The position numbers and the translations under genes are program-made. The notes under the pieces were generated by a model. That model did not search any database, had not been told where the DNA came from, and worked only from the letters and a program-made list of their open reading frames with translations. Positions 45,691 to 57,649 of a DNA stretch of 64,000 nt are shown here, in pieces (position 1 is the stretch's first letter; each line of letters starts with the position of its first letter). Origin of the DNA: Nageia nagi (taxonomy: Eukaryota > Pinophyta); contig JBITNC010000001.1 in assembly GCA_050084985.1 (NCBI GenBank), positions 60,450,001-60,514,000 of the forward strand. The letters are read 5' to 3'.

Positions 45691-48407
45691 AAAAAAAATG
45701 GATTATTTGACATCCCAGAGGTTCTGAAATAATTAATTTAATTTCTCCCTAGTGATCTCTCACTACTCTAGCCGCTCCTATGAGACCTGGATTACCTTTT
45801 GACAAGCCATTGAAGTTAACCAATAGCCATCCAACTGAAGGATGATTACAATGAGTTTCTTTATGGGGTGTTGAGAAATATACTCAATCTCCTTTATATA
45901 CCCCAATTAATAAGATTAGGGCCTCCATAGTGGATTCCCACTCTATCTTAGGCTTAAAATTAGATAGGTTCTCCTCAATGAAGTGGGTAATATTTAGAGC
46001 AATGCGATGAGATGGGATACTAACATATTGGAATATCCTATAATTTCTTTCTTTCTAGACTCCCCACTAGATATGGAGAAGACTAATATCCCATAGTCTA
46101 GTTCTGAATAATGTGTTATCCCATTACTATAGCAGGTCATTAATAGTACTAGTAACCACCTACTTCATATGGAATTGTTGTAGAATAAAGTGTAAAACTT
46201 CAATAGTGTAATCATATTGAATCAATAGATGATTCATTGATTCCCCTTTAATTTGGCACAAAATAAATTTGTTAACCATATTGAAGTCCCTTCTTCTAAG
46301 GTTATCCATAGTGAGGATTTTTTTGGCTTGCCACCCAGATAAAAAAAATAATTATAGGAATGAGGTTCTTAACCCACACTTTTCAAGCCAAATCCTAATC
46401 AGGAAATCCCACTACCAAAAACTTGTAGGTTGACTTGACCAAAAGGAACCTTATTTCTCCCCTCCCCAAATAAAGTAATCCTCCTTCCCTATAGATAGTG
46501 CATATAATTTTAGCATCTTATTCATAGTAGCCAAAACTTTCTTCTGATAATATGAAGGATGATATAAGGTCAACAATTTTCAAGATTACTTCTCCCCCAT
46601 AGATATGTAATCATAAAATTTCCTTCCATATTTGTGAATAATATTTCTCATCATAATAGATAAGTTCTTATGCTCTCAAAGTGGAGATTTCAATAACCAA
46701 CTATCCTTACAAAAGTGAACCCTACTCCCATCTCCAACAATCCAAAATCTATGTTTTTTAGGAAAAACACAGTAGAATGGATACCATTCCAAAATGTAGA
46801 GCCTATTATTGGATTTACCTCTACTAAAAATGAAGAATTAGAGACATACTTAGCTTTGAAAACCCTAACCTAGGGAAAATCCACCCCAATGGTCACCTTC
46901 TAAGCTATCTTACCTTCAGAGCAAGATTCATCTTTTTAAGGTTTCTAACACCTAATCCCCCCTATGAGAAAGGTAAGAAAACATTCATCCAATCCACCAA
47001 TTCCATCCTCTTTTTCTCTTTTGTGCTTTTCCAGAGGAAGTTTCATTGAATTTGGATTAATGTGTTTAGCACCTTCCTTGGGATCTTAAACATAAACATA
47101 TAATAGAATAAAAAGCTATGTAAAATAAAATTAATCAACTAAAGTTTACCCAATTGGATTAGAAGGGATCCCTACCAACTTGATAATTTCTTAGAAAAAC
47201 ATTCAATAATCAGATCCCAAAAAGCCTCCATCCCTCCTTTAGGAAGGAGCATGCCAAGATAAGTGGTTGAAATTTCTCTAATAGCATAATGGAAGATATT
47301 TTCCACTCTCTATTGGAAAATACTTCCTATGTTTAGGAAAAATTACTTGCTTTTTTTTAAATTAATATTTTGGCCAACTACCCTTTCATAAAGGTATAAG
47401 ATTTGCTTAACACGATGAGATTGGGGAATAGAAGATCTAGTAGAGATCAAGGTATCATCCAAAAACTGTTGGTAAGAGATTGGTGGAAGATCCCTTGTAG
47501 GTTTTATACCTTAAATCATTCTCATGTGAGTAGCAACCTGAATACTCATTCCTAATGCTCTAACCAAAATAATAAAAAGGAAGGGGGATAAAGGATCCCC
47601 CTAGTGGAAGCCTTTTTTTCCAGGGAAATAGCCCATTGGAGCATAATTAATGAGCATAGAAAAGGTAGTGGTTGAGATATATTCTTGAATAATAGCTAGC
47701 CAGTCATCTTGAAACCTAAAATTAATCAACACCAACAACAAGAATATCCAATAAAATTTATCATAGGCTTTACTAATATCCAATTTAAGCAACATACCAT
47801 CCCTTATAGATTTAAAGGTCAAATGAGTAACCTCATGGACCATAATAATCCCATATAAAATTTTCTTCTCATGAATAAAACCCCCTTATTTAGGACTAAT
47901 TATCAGAGTGATAATGGTTTTCAACCTATTTACCATTACTTTTGAAATAATTTTGTAAAGAAAATCACATAAACTAATAGGGAAAAACTTACCAAAAGAA
48001 TTAGCATCCATCCCTTTATGAATGAAAGCAATAAAGGTGGAATTCATATGTTTTGGTAAGATTTTAGAGTCTTGAAATTATTGGACCACCTTCATAATAT
48101 CCTTTCAAAAAATTTCCCAAAAGGTTTGAAACAAATTTCTAGGAAAGCCATTCCAGACTTGGAGCCTTGGAACCTTTCATCTCAAAAATAGTTGCTTGAA
48201 ACTCTTTCTCTTCAAACTTACTACTTAGAAAGTTATTGAGTATTTCATTCATTAGGCCTAGAATGTTATTAAGAAGCTTTTTAGCTACTCTCTATTGGGA
48301 TATCAAATTTTGACCAAGGAGATAGAGAAAAAAAGAGACACCCTCCTCTCTATTTCTAGTCATATCCTTAGTAGAATAACCATCCAATCATTGAATCTTC
48401 CTAATGG
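45690..48407 (-). pseudogene. LINE reverse transcriptase and RNase H (3' half)
   Basis: On the minus strand RT reads from KIQ-LDGYSTKDMTRNREEG (48400) through a degraded KAPSLEWLS palm segment, IISPN-type sequence and VHEVTHLTFKSIRDGMLLKL DISKAYDKFYWIFLL (47843-47750). Then come YISTTTFSMLINYAPMGYFP, GDPLSPFLFIILVRALGMSI and the catalytic QFLDDTLIS (FLDD at 47454-47465). Near the left end GWLLVNFNGLSKGNPGLIGA and RVVRDH (about 45850-45720) is an RNase H domain, as in many plant LINEs. No poly(A) (poly-T on plus) marks the left end, so the 3' end was probably lost by recombination with element 3. Confidence 0.87.
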
Positions 48408-48408
48408 G

Positions 48409-49517
48409 TAAGTGCAAGAAGTTGAGTCCCCTTTTGGCCAAAAAGTGGAACTAATTTACTTGATTTTCATGTTTTGTCACAATTGATCTCAAAATTTGAA
48501 GTGCTTAGAGTCCAAATCATGAAAAATATCATTTGGATAAAAATGTAGCACTCAAAGTCTAGTTTTCAAATATGTAATTTATTCCAATACCCATATAATA
48601 GAAATAAATTTTTGAAAGGCATGTTCAAAACCCACTCTTTAAAAAATTCACTTTGATGACTATACCCCCATCATGTCCCTCACGTATAATTGGAACTAAA
48701 TTTTAATATTTTGCTAAATCCTTTTAGATAATGATACCTAAGATACTAAATATTATGGATGATATTTTTTTTGTAATTTTTTTTATTAATATTTTTTTTA
48801 ATTAATTTTTATTGGCCTTGTTTGTCATTTCAAAAAGTACTCATGTCCCTCAAGCATAATTTGACCTAAACCTATCATTTTTTTCTTATTTTTTAAGTTG
48901 TAGAGAATTGTATGTAGAATGTGGACATATATATATATATTTTTTCATAATTCATAAAAAATAAAAAGATATTAAACAATTACAAAACCCTACTTTTTGA
49001 AGTTTATAGACCCTATTTCATTGCAAATTCTATTAAAAATACTAAATCTAATCCAAATGTAAAAGAAAGAGCATATTTTAAATATACACTCTCTCATTTA
49101 TAATTCTTCAAAATTTTGTGAAAAAATGCTTTGAAAAACCTCATCAAATGCATTCTCGAAGTCGAAAAAGTCCATTTCCATTGTTAGGACCTTGAAGTTG
49201 TAGGTCCAAAGTAATGGGTTGGGTCACAAAAGCTATTTCTGAGCCTAGATGCAAAGGAAAAGGGTGAGTGAAAATTTGAATTTGAATATTGGGATCCCGA
49301 GGATCAGGATCTTGGGATCCTAACCTATTAATAATAAAATATCCATATAAAAGTATTTTATATTTTTTTATTATGTCCATCAATCTTGTACAGACTTGTA
49401 TGACCTAAATCTACAATTTTCTCTTCTTTTTGCAATTTTTCATTCATCTTTTTCAATTACAATAATTTCAAAGCAAGGTTAATTTTGAAAGGAGGTCATG
49501 GGATAAAAAAAATGTCA
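48409..49517. other. Left part of the insertion, no gene recognised
   Basis: AT-rich with TA and T runs (48770-48800, 48920-48950). A GATC-rich quasi-palindrome (GGATCCCGAGGATCAGGATC then TTGGGATCC) lies at 49291-49320, and similar words occur at 56311-56380 near the other end. The minus open frame 49383-49144 covers this repeat and has no known motif. Confidence 0.5.
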
Positions 49518-49763
49518 AGGAAATATTCAAGGTGGTTTACACCTGAACAAGAACAAGCATATAGAGAGAGGGATGCATAATGAAAAAGAGAGATAAGAGC
49601 ACATTTGAGGCAATTGAGGGATTTGGAAGCATTGAGTTCTATAGCAAATGCTCCTGAGGAGAACATTTAAGAGAACATTTAGGAGGAGAACATTTAGGAG
49701 ATGAATGTAGATGATTCACATGTGGAAGAGGAGACTATGATTGGAGAAGCTAATTTTCTCTAA
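49518..49763 (+). pseudogene. Unrecognised short coding remnant inside the insertion
   Basis: From the ATG at 49518 the frame reads MSRKYSRWFTPEQEQAYRER, two adjacent stops, then REIRAHLRQLRDLEALSSIA then NAPEENI. Three GAGAACATTTA(A/G)GAG copies follow, each making a stop, and the frame ends NVDDSHVEEETMIGEANFL with TAA. Arg/Glu-rich helix and acidic tail are clearly protein-like. The repeated stops arise from an in-frame 15-bp tandem duplication. I do not know the family. It may be the accessory gene of the surrounding element. Confidence 0.4.
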
Positions 49764-51836
49764 ATTATTTCTTTACATTGAAAAAATTTATTGACCTTAT
49801 TATTGATTATGTATATGCTTACAAAGTCAAATTAATAAATGATAAGTTATTTACATAAGGTATTGGTAGATACAAGTTGTTGACTCATTGAGATGGAGTA
49901 TCCTCTAATTTTAGTTTTTATTTATAAATGAGTTTTTTGATAAATATTTCCTACATTGTACACATTTATTTGTTACATGTCCTTTTACTATATGAAAATC
50001 ATTGAATATTTGAATATTCATACATTCCTTTAAAAACCATGAGAGAATTAATGTATGAATTCTACCTAAGATCTTTTATAATATTTGACTAGCAAGTTAA
50101 GGTTATCATTATCTAAATTCTTAATTATTTAGATTCTAAAAGCACACTTCAACTTAGAAATGATTTAGTAAGGGTGATTATATTAGGATTTAATTGTTCT
50201 TTAGTATAATTACTTCAAATTCTAAAAGTGATAATTTTCCATATGGTTCTTGAGTTGGTAGAAGATAGCAAATGATTTGTATTTTTAGATCACTTTAGGA
50301 GTTCACCAAAGGTTATTACATTTTTTTTGAGGACCTTCAATGTTGATAGGGTTAAATATTAAATTTGTTACATTTCCTTTTACTATATTAAAATCATGTA
50401 TTTATTTTTCCATATATGGTTCTTGAGTTGGTAGTCTAGATAGCAAAGGATTTGATGTTTATTGCTTTAGAAGTTCACCATTTAGGTTATTAGTTTTTTG
50501 TTGTGGACCTTTAATGTTGATAGAGTTTACTAAATTTCTCTAACTTATTTCTTTGCATTGATAATTATTGACCTTATTTCTTTGCAACAATTATTGATAT
50601 TATTTCTTTGTAACAATTATTGACCTTATTGTTGTATTTTATATTAAGGTTGTTTAATTTTTTTTTAAAATGGAAAGTATATTAATTACATCAAAATTCA
50701 AAGTATATACATTCACATGTGTACATTACCTAGATCCACCTTTAATTACATTAAATATAAACAAAAACATAAATTTGAATCTCATCCATAAATTATTACA
50801 CATCTATGAGCTAGAGTTCACTAGGCATATGCATCAATCTATCAACATATATATCAAGGTATATAAATGTATGTACATATATCAATCCATCAACATCCAT
50901 CAATGTAGATCAAAACATAAATCATACATGTATATTAGTTCTAATATGGAAACTAGGCATGTACACACATGCACTCCACAACATGTACTAGAGCACATCA
51001 AAATAATAAGAATATACATGTATAGTCCATGAACTAGTCTAAATGTACACTCAAAAAATAAAAATGGAAATCTATAAATCCATCCAACTCTAGATATCTA
51101 TCTATCTATCTGAACTAGTCCTGATTAGGTGAAAGGGTCATAATTAGACTCCTCTTCATTCCACATGATGTATCACAAGGGACTATCTCATGCTATACAA
51201 AATAAGTAAAATTAGAGTTAGTTCAACTTAATCATACATAATTATAAATTAAAAATCATATGAAATGTATGTACTACACTAGACATGTTTTAAAATGCAT
51301 TATAAAAATTACCATGGTATCATGCTAGAGATTGAAGGGTCAACCACTATAGGCTACCCTAATGAGTTGTGCATGACATCATGAGAAATTGAAGTGCCCA
51401 CAATCACTGTATGTTGCTCTGATGAGTCATGGACCTCATGAGAAAAAATGGTGTTAACCAAGCTCTATAAGAAATCAAAAGAAACAAGTAAAAAAGTTAA
51501 ACTAAATCATTACTTGAATTTATCACAAAAATACATTACAAATTACTGTGAATGGATGCTAAGAGGTTGAAGGATCAACCACTATAGATTGCACATGTGA
51601 TCCATGTGCCTTGCTAGTAAAAGTAGTATCAAAAAAATATCCTAAACCATAAAAGTGTCACGATCAACCTGTAAGTACATATTTATAAACTTTCATTCAA
51701 ATTTTATTAAAATTTAATGATTTCATTAAACATGTATACATGTGAAATTGTTTAAATATTATAATATACATACCATGTATGGGTAGAAAGTTGTATCTTG
51801 TATATGTTTGCCAAAAGAATCAATATGTTGGTCACC
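49764..51836. other. AT-rich interval, no gene recognised
   Basis: The plus-strand open frame 50670-51032 is Tyr/Ile/His-rich with TATATC and CATCAAT microrepeats and looks non-coding. Two related blocks near 51335-51440 and 51560-51620 (GAAGGRTCAACCACTATAG) are an imperfect duplication. On the minus strand they look like eroded exons containing PIVVDPSIS. Confidence 0.4.
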
Positions 51837-52700
51837 TCAATCACACAAAGATGCAGATCCATTCCTATATACATCATGCTTAGTATCACCAAATAACATA
51901 TGCATAACTCCTCCTAAATCTAATGGTGTGGATGATCCATGACATATCGTATGGAAAGCACTACATCTATGTAATGTAGATATCTTAGGTGATCTGCTAG
52001 TACCTCCCACTCCACTAGGTCTTGATCCATCACCTCTAACCTCAGCGAACTTAGCTACCACATAGGTAGCTTAGTTTAGTGAGGGTCCTTGTAAGTTTAC
52101 TCAATGATCCAAGGATTGAAACTATGGATATATGATGTACATGTGTAGGTAAAGTTGCTCTAAGTGGACTAACAAGAGGTGCAACACAAGCAGTTCATCT
52201 AGGATCAAGTCATGCCCCCAACCTTTGTTGTGAGCGACCCATACCAACACCATGAAACTCATGAATATCAAAATAATTGGGATTTTTACCAATAAAAAAA
52301 CTCTACCCATAAAAACTTGATGAAATAAAAGGGTATATCATTTCCACTATTATGTGGTGGATGATCATCCATCATCAATCCTAAAAATGTGTAGTGATCC
52401 CCTCAAGCCTACACCAAAAAATAGAAATTCTCTTTTGGGTGGGTTCCATTGGTTCTCCAATTCTAGGATTTCTAAAATGTAAACCTAAATCCCCTTTTGT
52501 AATGCAATAAGTCTTATCAATCTATCTCTGGGATAGGCCATCACTGTAAAACCTCATCCTCTCCTCTCTATGTGACTAGAAATCACCTATGGTATGATCT
52601 ATGGAAGTAATGATATCAACTACAGTTTGCATTAAAGTTGCAAACCATGTAAGGTGAGGGGAGAATTCCCTATGTATCCATGGACTATATATATATATCT
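51837..52700 (-). pseudogene. Unrecognised coding trace inside the insertion
   Basis: Minus-strand segments look protein-coding: REERMRFYSDGLSQR, KGDLGLHFRNPRIGEPMEPT then QKRISIFWCRLEGI (about 52570-52390), HEFHGVGMGRSQQRLGA (52265 leftwards), and an open frame 52061-51837 with FAEVRGDGSRPSGVGGTSRS and LDLGGVMHMLFGDTKHDVYR. Base composition is less AT-rich than its surroundings. Several stops and frame changes occur. Together they might be the main ORF of the DNA transposon carrying them, but I recognise no transposase signature. Confidence 0.4.
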
Positions 52701-55700
52701 ATATATATAAAAGGTCACCTACATGAATTAACAATTTTAGAAGAATAATTTATATAACTTTATTAAATTTAAAAAGATCTATATATAAGTCCTAATTTGA
52801 TATACAACTCAAGTTCAATATATATCAAACTTAAAAGTTAATATAAATAATTTAAAGAACATAACATGGATTCATAATAAATTGATATACATGAAAATTT
52901 AATGTTCATAAATCTCCATAATAAGACTCCTTTTCAAATGTAGTATGGAAATTCTTCTTTAATAAAGCATCTCATGGTATTCAACTAAAAATCCTATGCT
53001 TTAATTATTAAGGATTTAAAGGGAAATAAAATTAAATGGAATCAGATAATCTAGAAATATAAAATTCATCAACTTTATATATGTTATATATTTTAAGATA
53101 CTTTGAAAGATAAAATCATCATCAAGAAATATAAATGATTCACCTTAGTAAGTATGCAAAAATTAAGATTTTTTCATGGTTAGAACTCAATGTATATAAG
53201 AATATGTAAAACTCAAAGTCATGCTAGTTTGGCCTTCCCATCAATGTATCATTAAAAAATAACCTTAAAAGAATGACCTCCATAATTGCATTTTAGGTTT
53301 GTTAGAAAATCTCAAATAAACTCTCATTATATCAAGATAATCAAATTTATTTTGGAAGTAGCTTGAGAGAAAATAAAAAAAATGATTTAATATTATATTT
53401 TACATGTTTTAAAATAAATGTGAACTAAGAAAAATTAATTAAGGATGATTTGAATTTAGAATTTGAAATTTTATTACCATTGATTCATGTCAAGCCATTA
53501 GTTCTATGAGAGGGAATGATTTACATTTACAAATCAAGAAATGTTGATTCTTGGAAAACTTATTTACCTAGAGTCAAGGAGGTATCAAATTCACCATCAA
53601 GTAATATTTTGAGGAGAAATAGGATTTGCTAGGTTATTGAATCCATACCCATCTAATTTTCAAGGTTACTAGTTGTTGTAGATGTTTCTTTGACTTGGTG
53701 TGCCCACCTTCCTACGTAGTTTATACTTTTTATATTCTCAAGGATTTATCATAAATGTTTTCACAAGTCCAATATCTCACATTTCATTACTCTCCTCAAA
53801 TGTTATTGATTAGAGCTTGATGTTCTTATCGCATATAATGATAGTAAAAATATTTTATCACAAGCAAGGTGATTAGTCTAAATCTTGATTTATTCTAAGT
53901 GGTAGAACAAAATTTGACTCTTGATTTATTGGTCTCATGGGATGAGGGAAGAGTATAGGCTAATGAGATATCATTTTACATCAACCACATGCTTTTATAC
54001 AAAGTTTCAAGATTTTCCCTAAAGGGGGACAAAATTATAAGGGAGAAGTGCTCATTCACCCAAGAGCTACAACTTTTCAAAGGCTCAAAAAATGATAAAT
54101 TTTAATACAATTAATAAATTATGATTCCTTACCAATCAAATGGAAGATGGTCACAATTATAATACAATTCAAAATTCTCACTTGGTCTTTTTTAATATTT
54201 TTGCAAGGGGGTGAGAGATTAATATTACCCATTATGTATTTCACTCCATTTAAAATATTATTCAAGATATGGAGGGAAATTTTTTTGGTCCTAGGCATTA
54301 GGGACTTCTCTATGTTATATATTCAACTTTATCACTTCTGAAAAGAACACATTCAATATCTCATTGGGTATGGATTATGTTTATTATTCTAATTCTATAG
54401 AATAGGAAGGTAGCTCAAAGGAGGAGGATGCATATTTTCTTCTCCCATTAAAGGATTGTCTACCATTTTTTTATGTTGAAGGAGGAGTCAATAAGATGAA
54501 GATTACAATAACCTAGGAGGCAAAGGGTGAGACACCTTCAATAAGCAAAATCCCAATCTCATTCTCATAAAAAGGAATCTAGAGGAGTGTGATGAAATAA
54601 GATAATTTTTTGGATCCTTTCAAAATCCCTATATTTACTCTAATAAAAAAAACTCATTATGAATCTTATACTTTACTAATTCAAACCTATTAACAATAAT
54701 TTAATAACTCAAACTTGATTTTTTTTGACTTAGAAATACTTTAGCAAGAATTGATTGAATAAGATAAAAGAAAAGGATTTCTCACTATGTAGTGAATTTT
54801 TTTTAACTATAAGAATGTGTAGTTATGTATGAAAGTAGATTTATTATGAAATTTATATTTTATTTACTATTGGGTTAAATTATATATATAAGTTTTTACA
54901 CATCGAGAGATTTGTACATCCTAATAGACTTTGAAGTATATAGTAGGATAGGAATGAAGTATCCCAATAGAATGCATCACATTTATCAAAGTTATTTTAG
55001 GAGTTATCATTATGGGTACAAATATAATTTAAATATGTACAAGTGCTTCAATTAGGTGCTTATTTGGAGACACTAAACATGTACAAAATGCTTTGATGCA
55101 TGTAAAAGTGTCTTATCTAGCCTCACTTTGAATAGGGGACCCATGACATCCTACATAGTGAGAATTTGGTGAGCATACCTTTTATAGTAAAACCTAACCA
55201 ACAAGTTCTTTAGTGAAACAATATTTTTTGGGAGGGCTCATGTGGAGTCAATTTATTTTCAATATTTCCTCCCTTAAATGCATTCTAAATCTAGGGTACC
55301 TTGGAGAAGAGACTCTAATATAATTTATTTCCTAAATTTTAGGTTTGGGGCTTCCTTTATTGATGAGCCAACTCTTCTTTGTTTTTCTTTGGATGGGGAT
55401 GGTTTAAATGGCCTTATAACATTACTACTTTATTCCCTATAATTCTTTATATACACCTTAAATTATTAATTATTACAACACAAAGCATCAATAGATATCT
55501 TTCATTAATTATTATACAAAAAAAAAATTCACACTTAATACTAGAAAATACTACTATTAGCTAATATTATCATATTATAGAGGATACAAATGAATTTTGG
55601 CCTTCCCTTTAGTTACTACATTTACTACCTAAGAGTTAGTACAAATAAGATACATTATATTTAAGACATACTAGCAATAAAAGAGGATTGACTAAATATA

Positions 55701-56310
55701 TAATAAGCTAAAAGGGTGTAGTGGGACATTAAAATATATGCATGAGGAGATCATATACCAAGTTATTGGTTCATCAAAAGAATGGTGGTTTGAATTTTAT
55801 TTAGTATTATTTAAATTTAAAACATGATAATTACTAACTTGTTTATCAATTAAAGAGACTATAAAAAAAAGTTTAAGTTTAAGGAAACAATCTAAAAAAT
55901 ATGTTGAGTCCAAACTAAAATGGATATTTGGACAAGAATCAAGAGTTATTTCTCAAAAAAATTGAATCAAGAGTTATTTCTCAAAAAAATTGAATCAAGA
56001 GTTTCATTTATAAAATATATTAAATGAATTACAAGTTTAAAAATAAAATTTTCCATACACAAAAATTCCTAATAGAGTATCATATAAAACTATTTTTTTA
56101 CTCAAAAAAAGATCAAATAAGAGATTTTAAGCATACCTCAAAGGGGGAATGATGGTAGTTGCAACAAAGGCAAGCTAGAGTGCATATGAACACATTTAGG
56201 ACTAGGATCATGGGTCTACAAGTCTAGAAGACATCTTAGGTTTAGGGGAGCAATGTGATAAGTGTTGTGAAATGGATAGGGAGGAAGCTATGGTGATTTA
56301 AAAGTTGATG
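52701..56310. other. AT-rich interval, no gene recognised
   Basis: Simple-sequence TA runs (52690-52710) and a direct repeat AAGAGTTATTTCTCAAAAAA near 55941 and 55969 are present. I see no coding motif on either strand. Confidence 0.45.
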
Positions 56311-56380
56311 CCAAGATCTTGAGTATTGAGATCTTGGGGGTCGAGATCCCATGGGTTAGGATCTTAATACTCGAGATCTC
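56311..56380. repeat. GATC-rich inverted repeat near the right end of the insertion
   Basis: AAGATCTTGAGTATTGAGAT (56313 onward) pairs with GGATCTTAATACTCGAGATC (about 56359-56378) with two mismatches, able to form a hairpin. Related words occur at 49291-49320. Both small open frames across it (56288-56491 minus, 56319-56510 plus) are repeat by-products. Confidence 0.6.
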
Positions 56381-56514
56381 AATTAGGCTTAGGATGTCAA
56401 GCCTACCTAGGATCCTGGTCCTATACCTAAGATCTTGGGTCCACTTTAGAAAAAATGAATTCCCACTTAGTTCCTCTAAAGTGGGATTCAACTTCTTGAA
56501 CCCACCCTAATACG

Positions 56515-57618
56515 GATGTGACTATAGTTCCTTGGTAGAAACATGAAAAACTTTGTGTTCCTATCCCCTTATTTGAGACAAGTGATCCTAGAATTTTATT
56601 TCCACATTATCTTCTCTTGTTCCATAGTACTATACCATTAGCCTAAGGTCTTCTTATCCACACACTATAGTTTGATCATCCCTATAATTGGATTTGCACT
56701 TCAAGGGATCTCAATTGCTCCTAGAGATCATCTTTTCTTCTAGAGATCAAACCAAAGGTTTCTCTACTCTAAACCTTAATATTATTCTTAATGAATCTTA
56801 ATTTCTTGACTACTTGAGTTAGGAGAGAGCTAGAAAAGCTTTATTTCCACCAAAATTTGATAAGCCACATATTTTCAAAATGTAAAGGGGAATTAAATTG
56901 TCTCCTCTACTCCTGAGTTTCCCATATGAAGGGATTATGTTTTAAGTTGATCTTTGGGTAACCCATAAGAGTAGATTCCCTAAACCTAACGATGCAATCA
57001 TGAGATATGAGTACTTTATCAAGTTTTTATTATATGTGGGAGGCTACACACCTACCATTGTTCCAAGTGTACTTAATTATCCTAAGCTCCAAATCCATAA
57101 GATTATTATCATTAACAAATCCAAAAAAATCTTGCATATTCTTCGTGAATCCTTCAACCCCTCCTTGCTTCTCAAAAGGGTACAAAGAGGCATTGAAATG
57201 CTTTGCCAAATCCAAATTAAACCTCTAAATATTCCTACATCTAATTTATATAAGACCATAATATTTTTCTTCCCACATAAGTAGTAGGAGCATACACATT
57301 CATAACAATAAATTTCTCCTTAGTATCCAAAGAAGTGAAAAGAATAGAATACAAATTTGGACTAGAAATAATAACTTTGATTTCTAATTTATTTCTATCC
57401 CACAAACATAACATACCTTAAGACTTAATAACCACATGAATGGTAGCAAAATATGTCTCCCTCCATAAAATATTTTTAATATCAAGTTCCTTCCCTTTAA
57501 TGATTTTTGTTTATTGAAGGACGATCATCTCCAGTCTCAAATCCTTCTTTAAATCTAATAAACTTTTATGTCTTTTAGGGGCACAAATTCCCCTTACATT
57601 CCAAGAAAGGATTCTCAT
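56515..57618 (-). pseudogene. LINE endonuclease and linker to RT
   Basis: The start ATG at 57616-57618 gives MRILSWNVRGICAPKRHKSL, the APE-type endonuclease start (N-x-R-G). The usual E-T-K motif is Q-stop-T-K here, so the catalytic Glu codon is lost. Further on are MLCLWDRNKLEIKVI, FIVMNVYAPTTYVGRKIL, FNASLYPFEKQGGVEGF and the LMDLELRIIKYTWNN segment (57215-57030 in a shifted frame). The linker follows with KLDKVLISHD, HFENMWLIKFWWK and KIMWK-NSRITCLK-GDRNTK (about 56620-56560), a plant LINE hallmark just before RT. Frame breaks are frequent. Confidence 0.85.
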
Positions 57619-57649
57619 TACTTCACATATTTACCCATTTTCCCTCCAC

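Larger units (their letters stand above)
48408..56505. mobile_element. ~8.1-kb insertion with terminal inverted repeats, probable DNA transposon
   Basis: The left end reads GTAAGTGCAAGAAGTTGAGT and the right end, reverse-complemented, reads GTGGGTTCAAGAAGTTGAAT, followed by CCCC/CCCA: a ~25-bp imperfect inverted repeat. Flanks are CCTAATGG (48400-48407) and CCTAATAC (56506-56513), an 8-9 bp duplication with two changes. It interrupts a LINE frame exactly. TIRs with 8-9 bp duplications suit Mutator-like or hAT elements; I cannot decide which because no transposase motif is recognisable. Coding-like traces inside are listed separately. Confidence 0.68.

Noticed and set aside
50670-51032. A 120-codon plus-strand open frame as a gene
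   Set aside because: It is made of TATATC, CATCAAT and ACATGTAC microrepeats with biased composition and no motif.
57000-57284. Plus-strand open frames of 94 and 73 codons
   Set aside because: They are antisense shadows of the LINE endonuclease on the minus strand.
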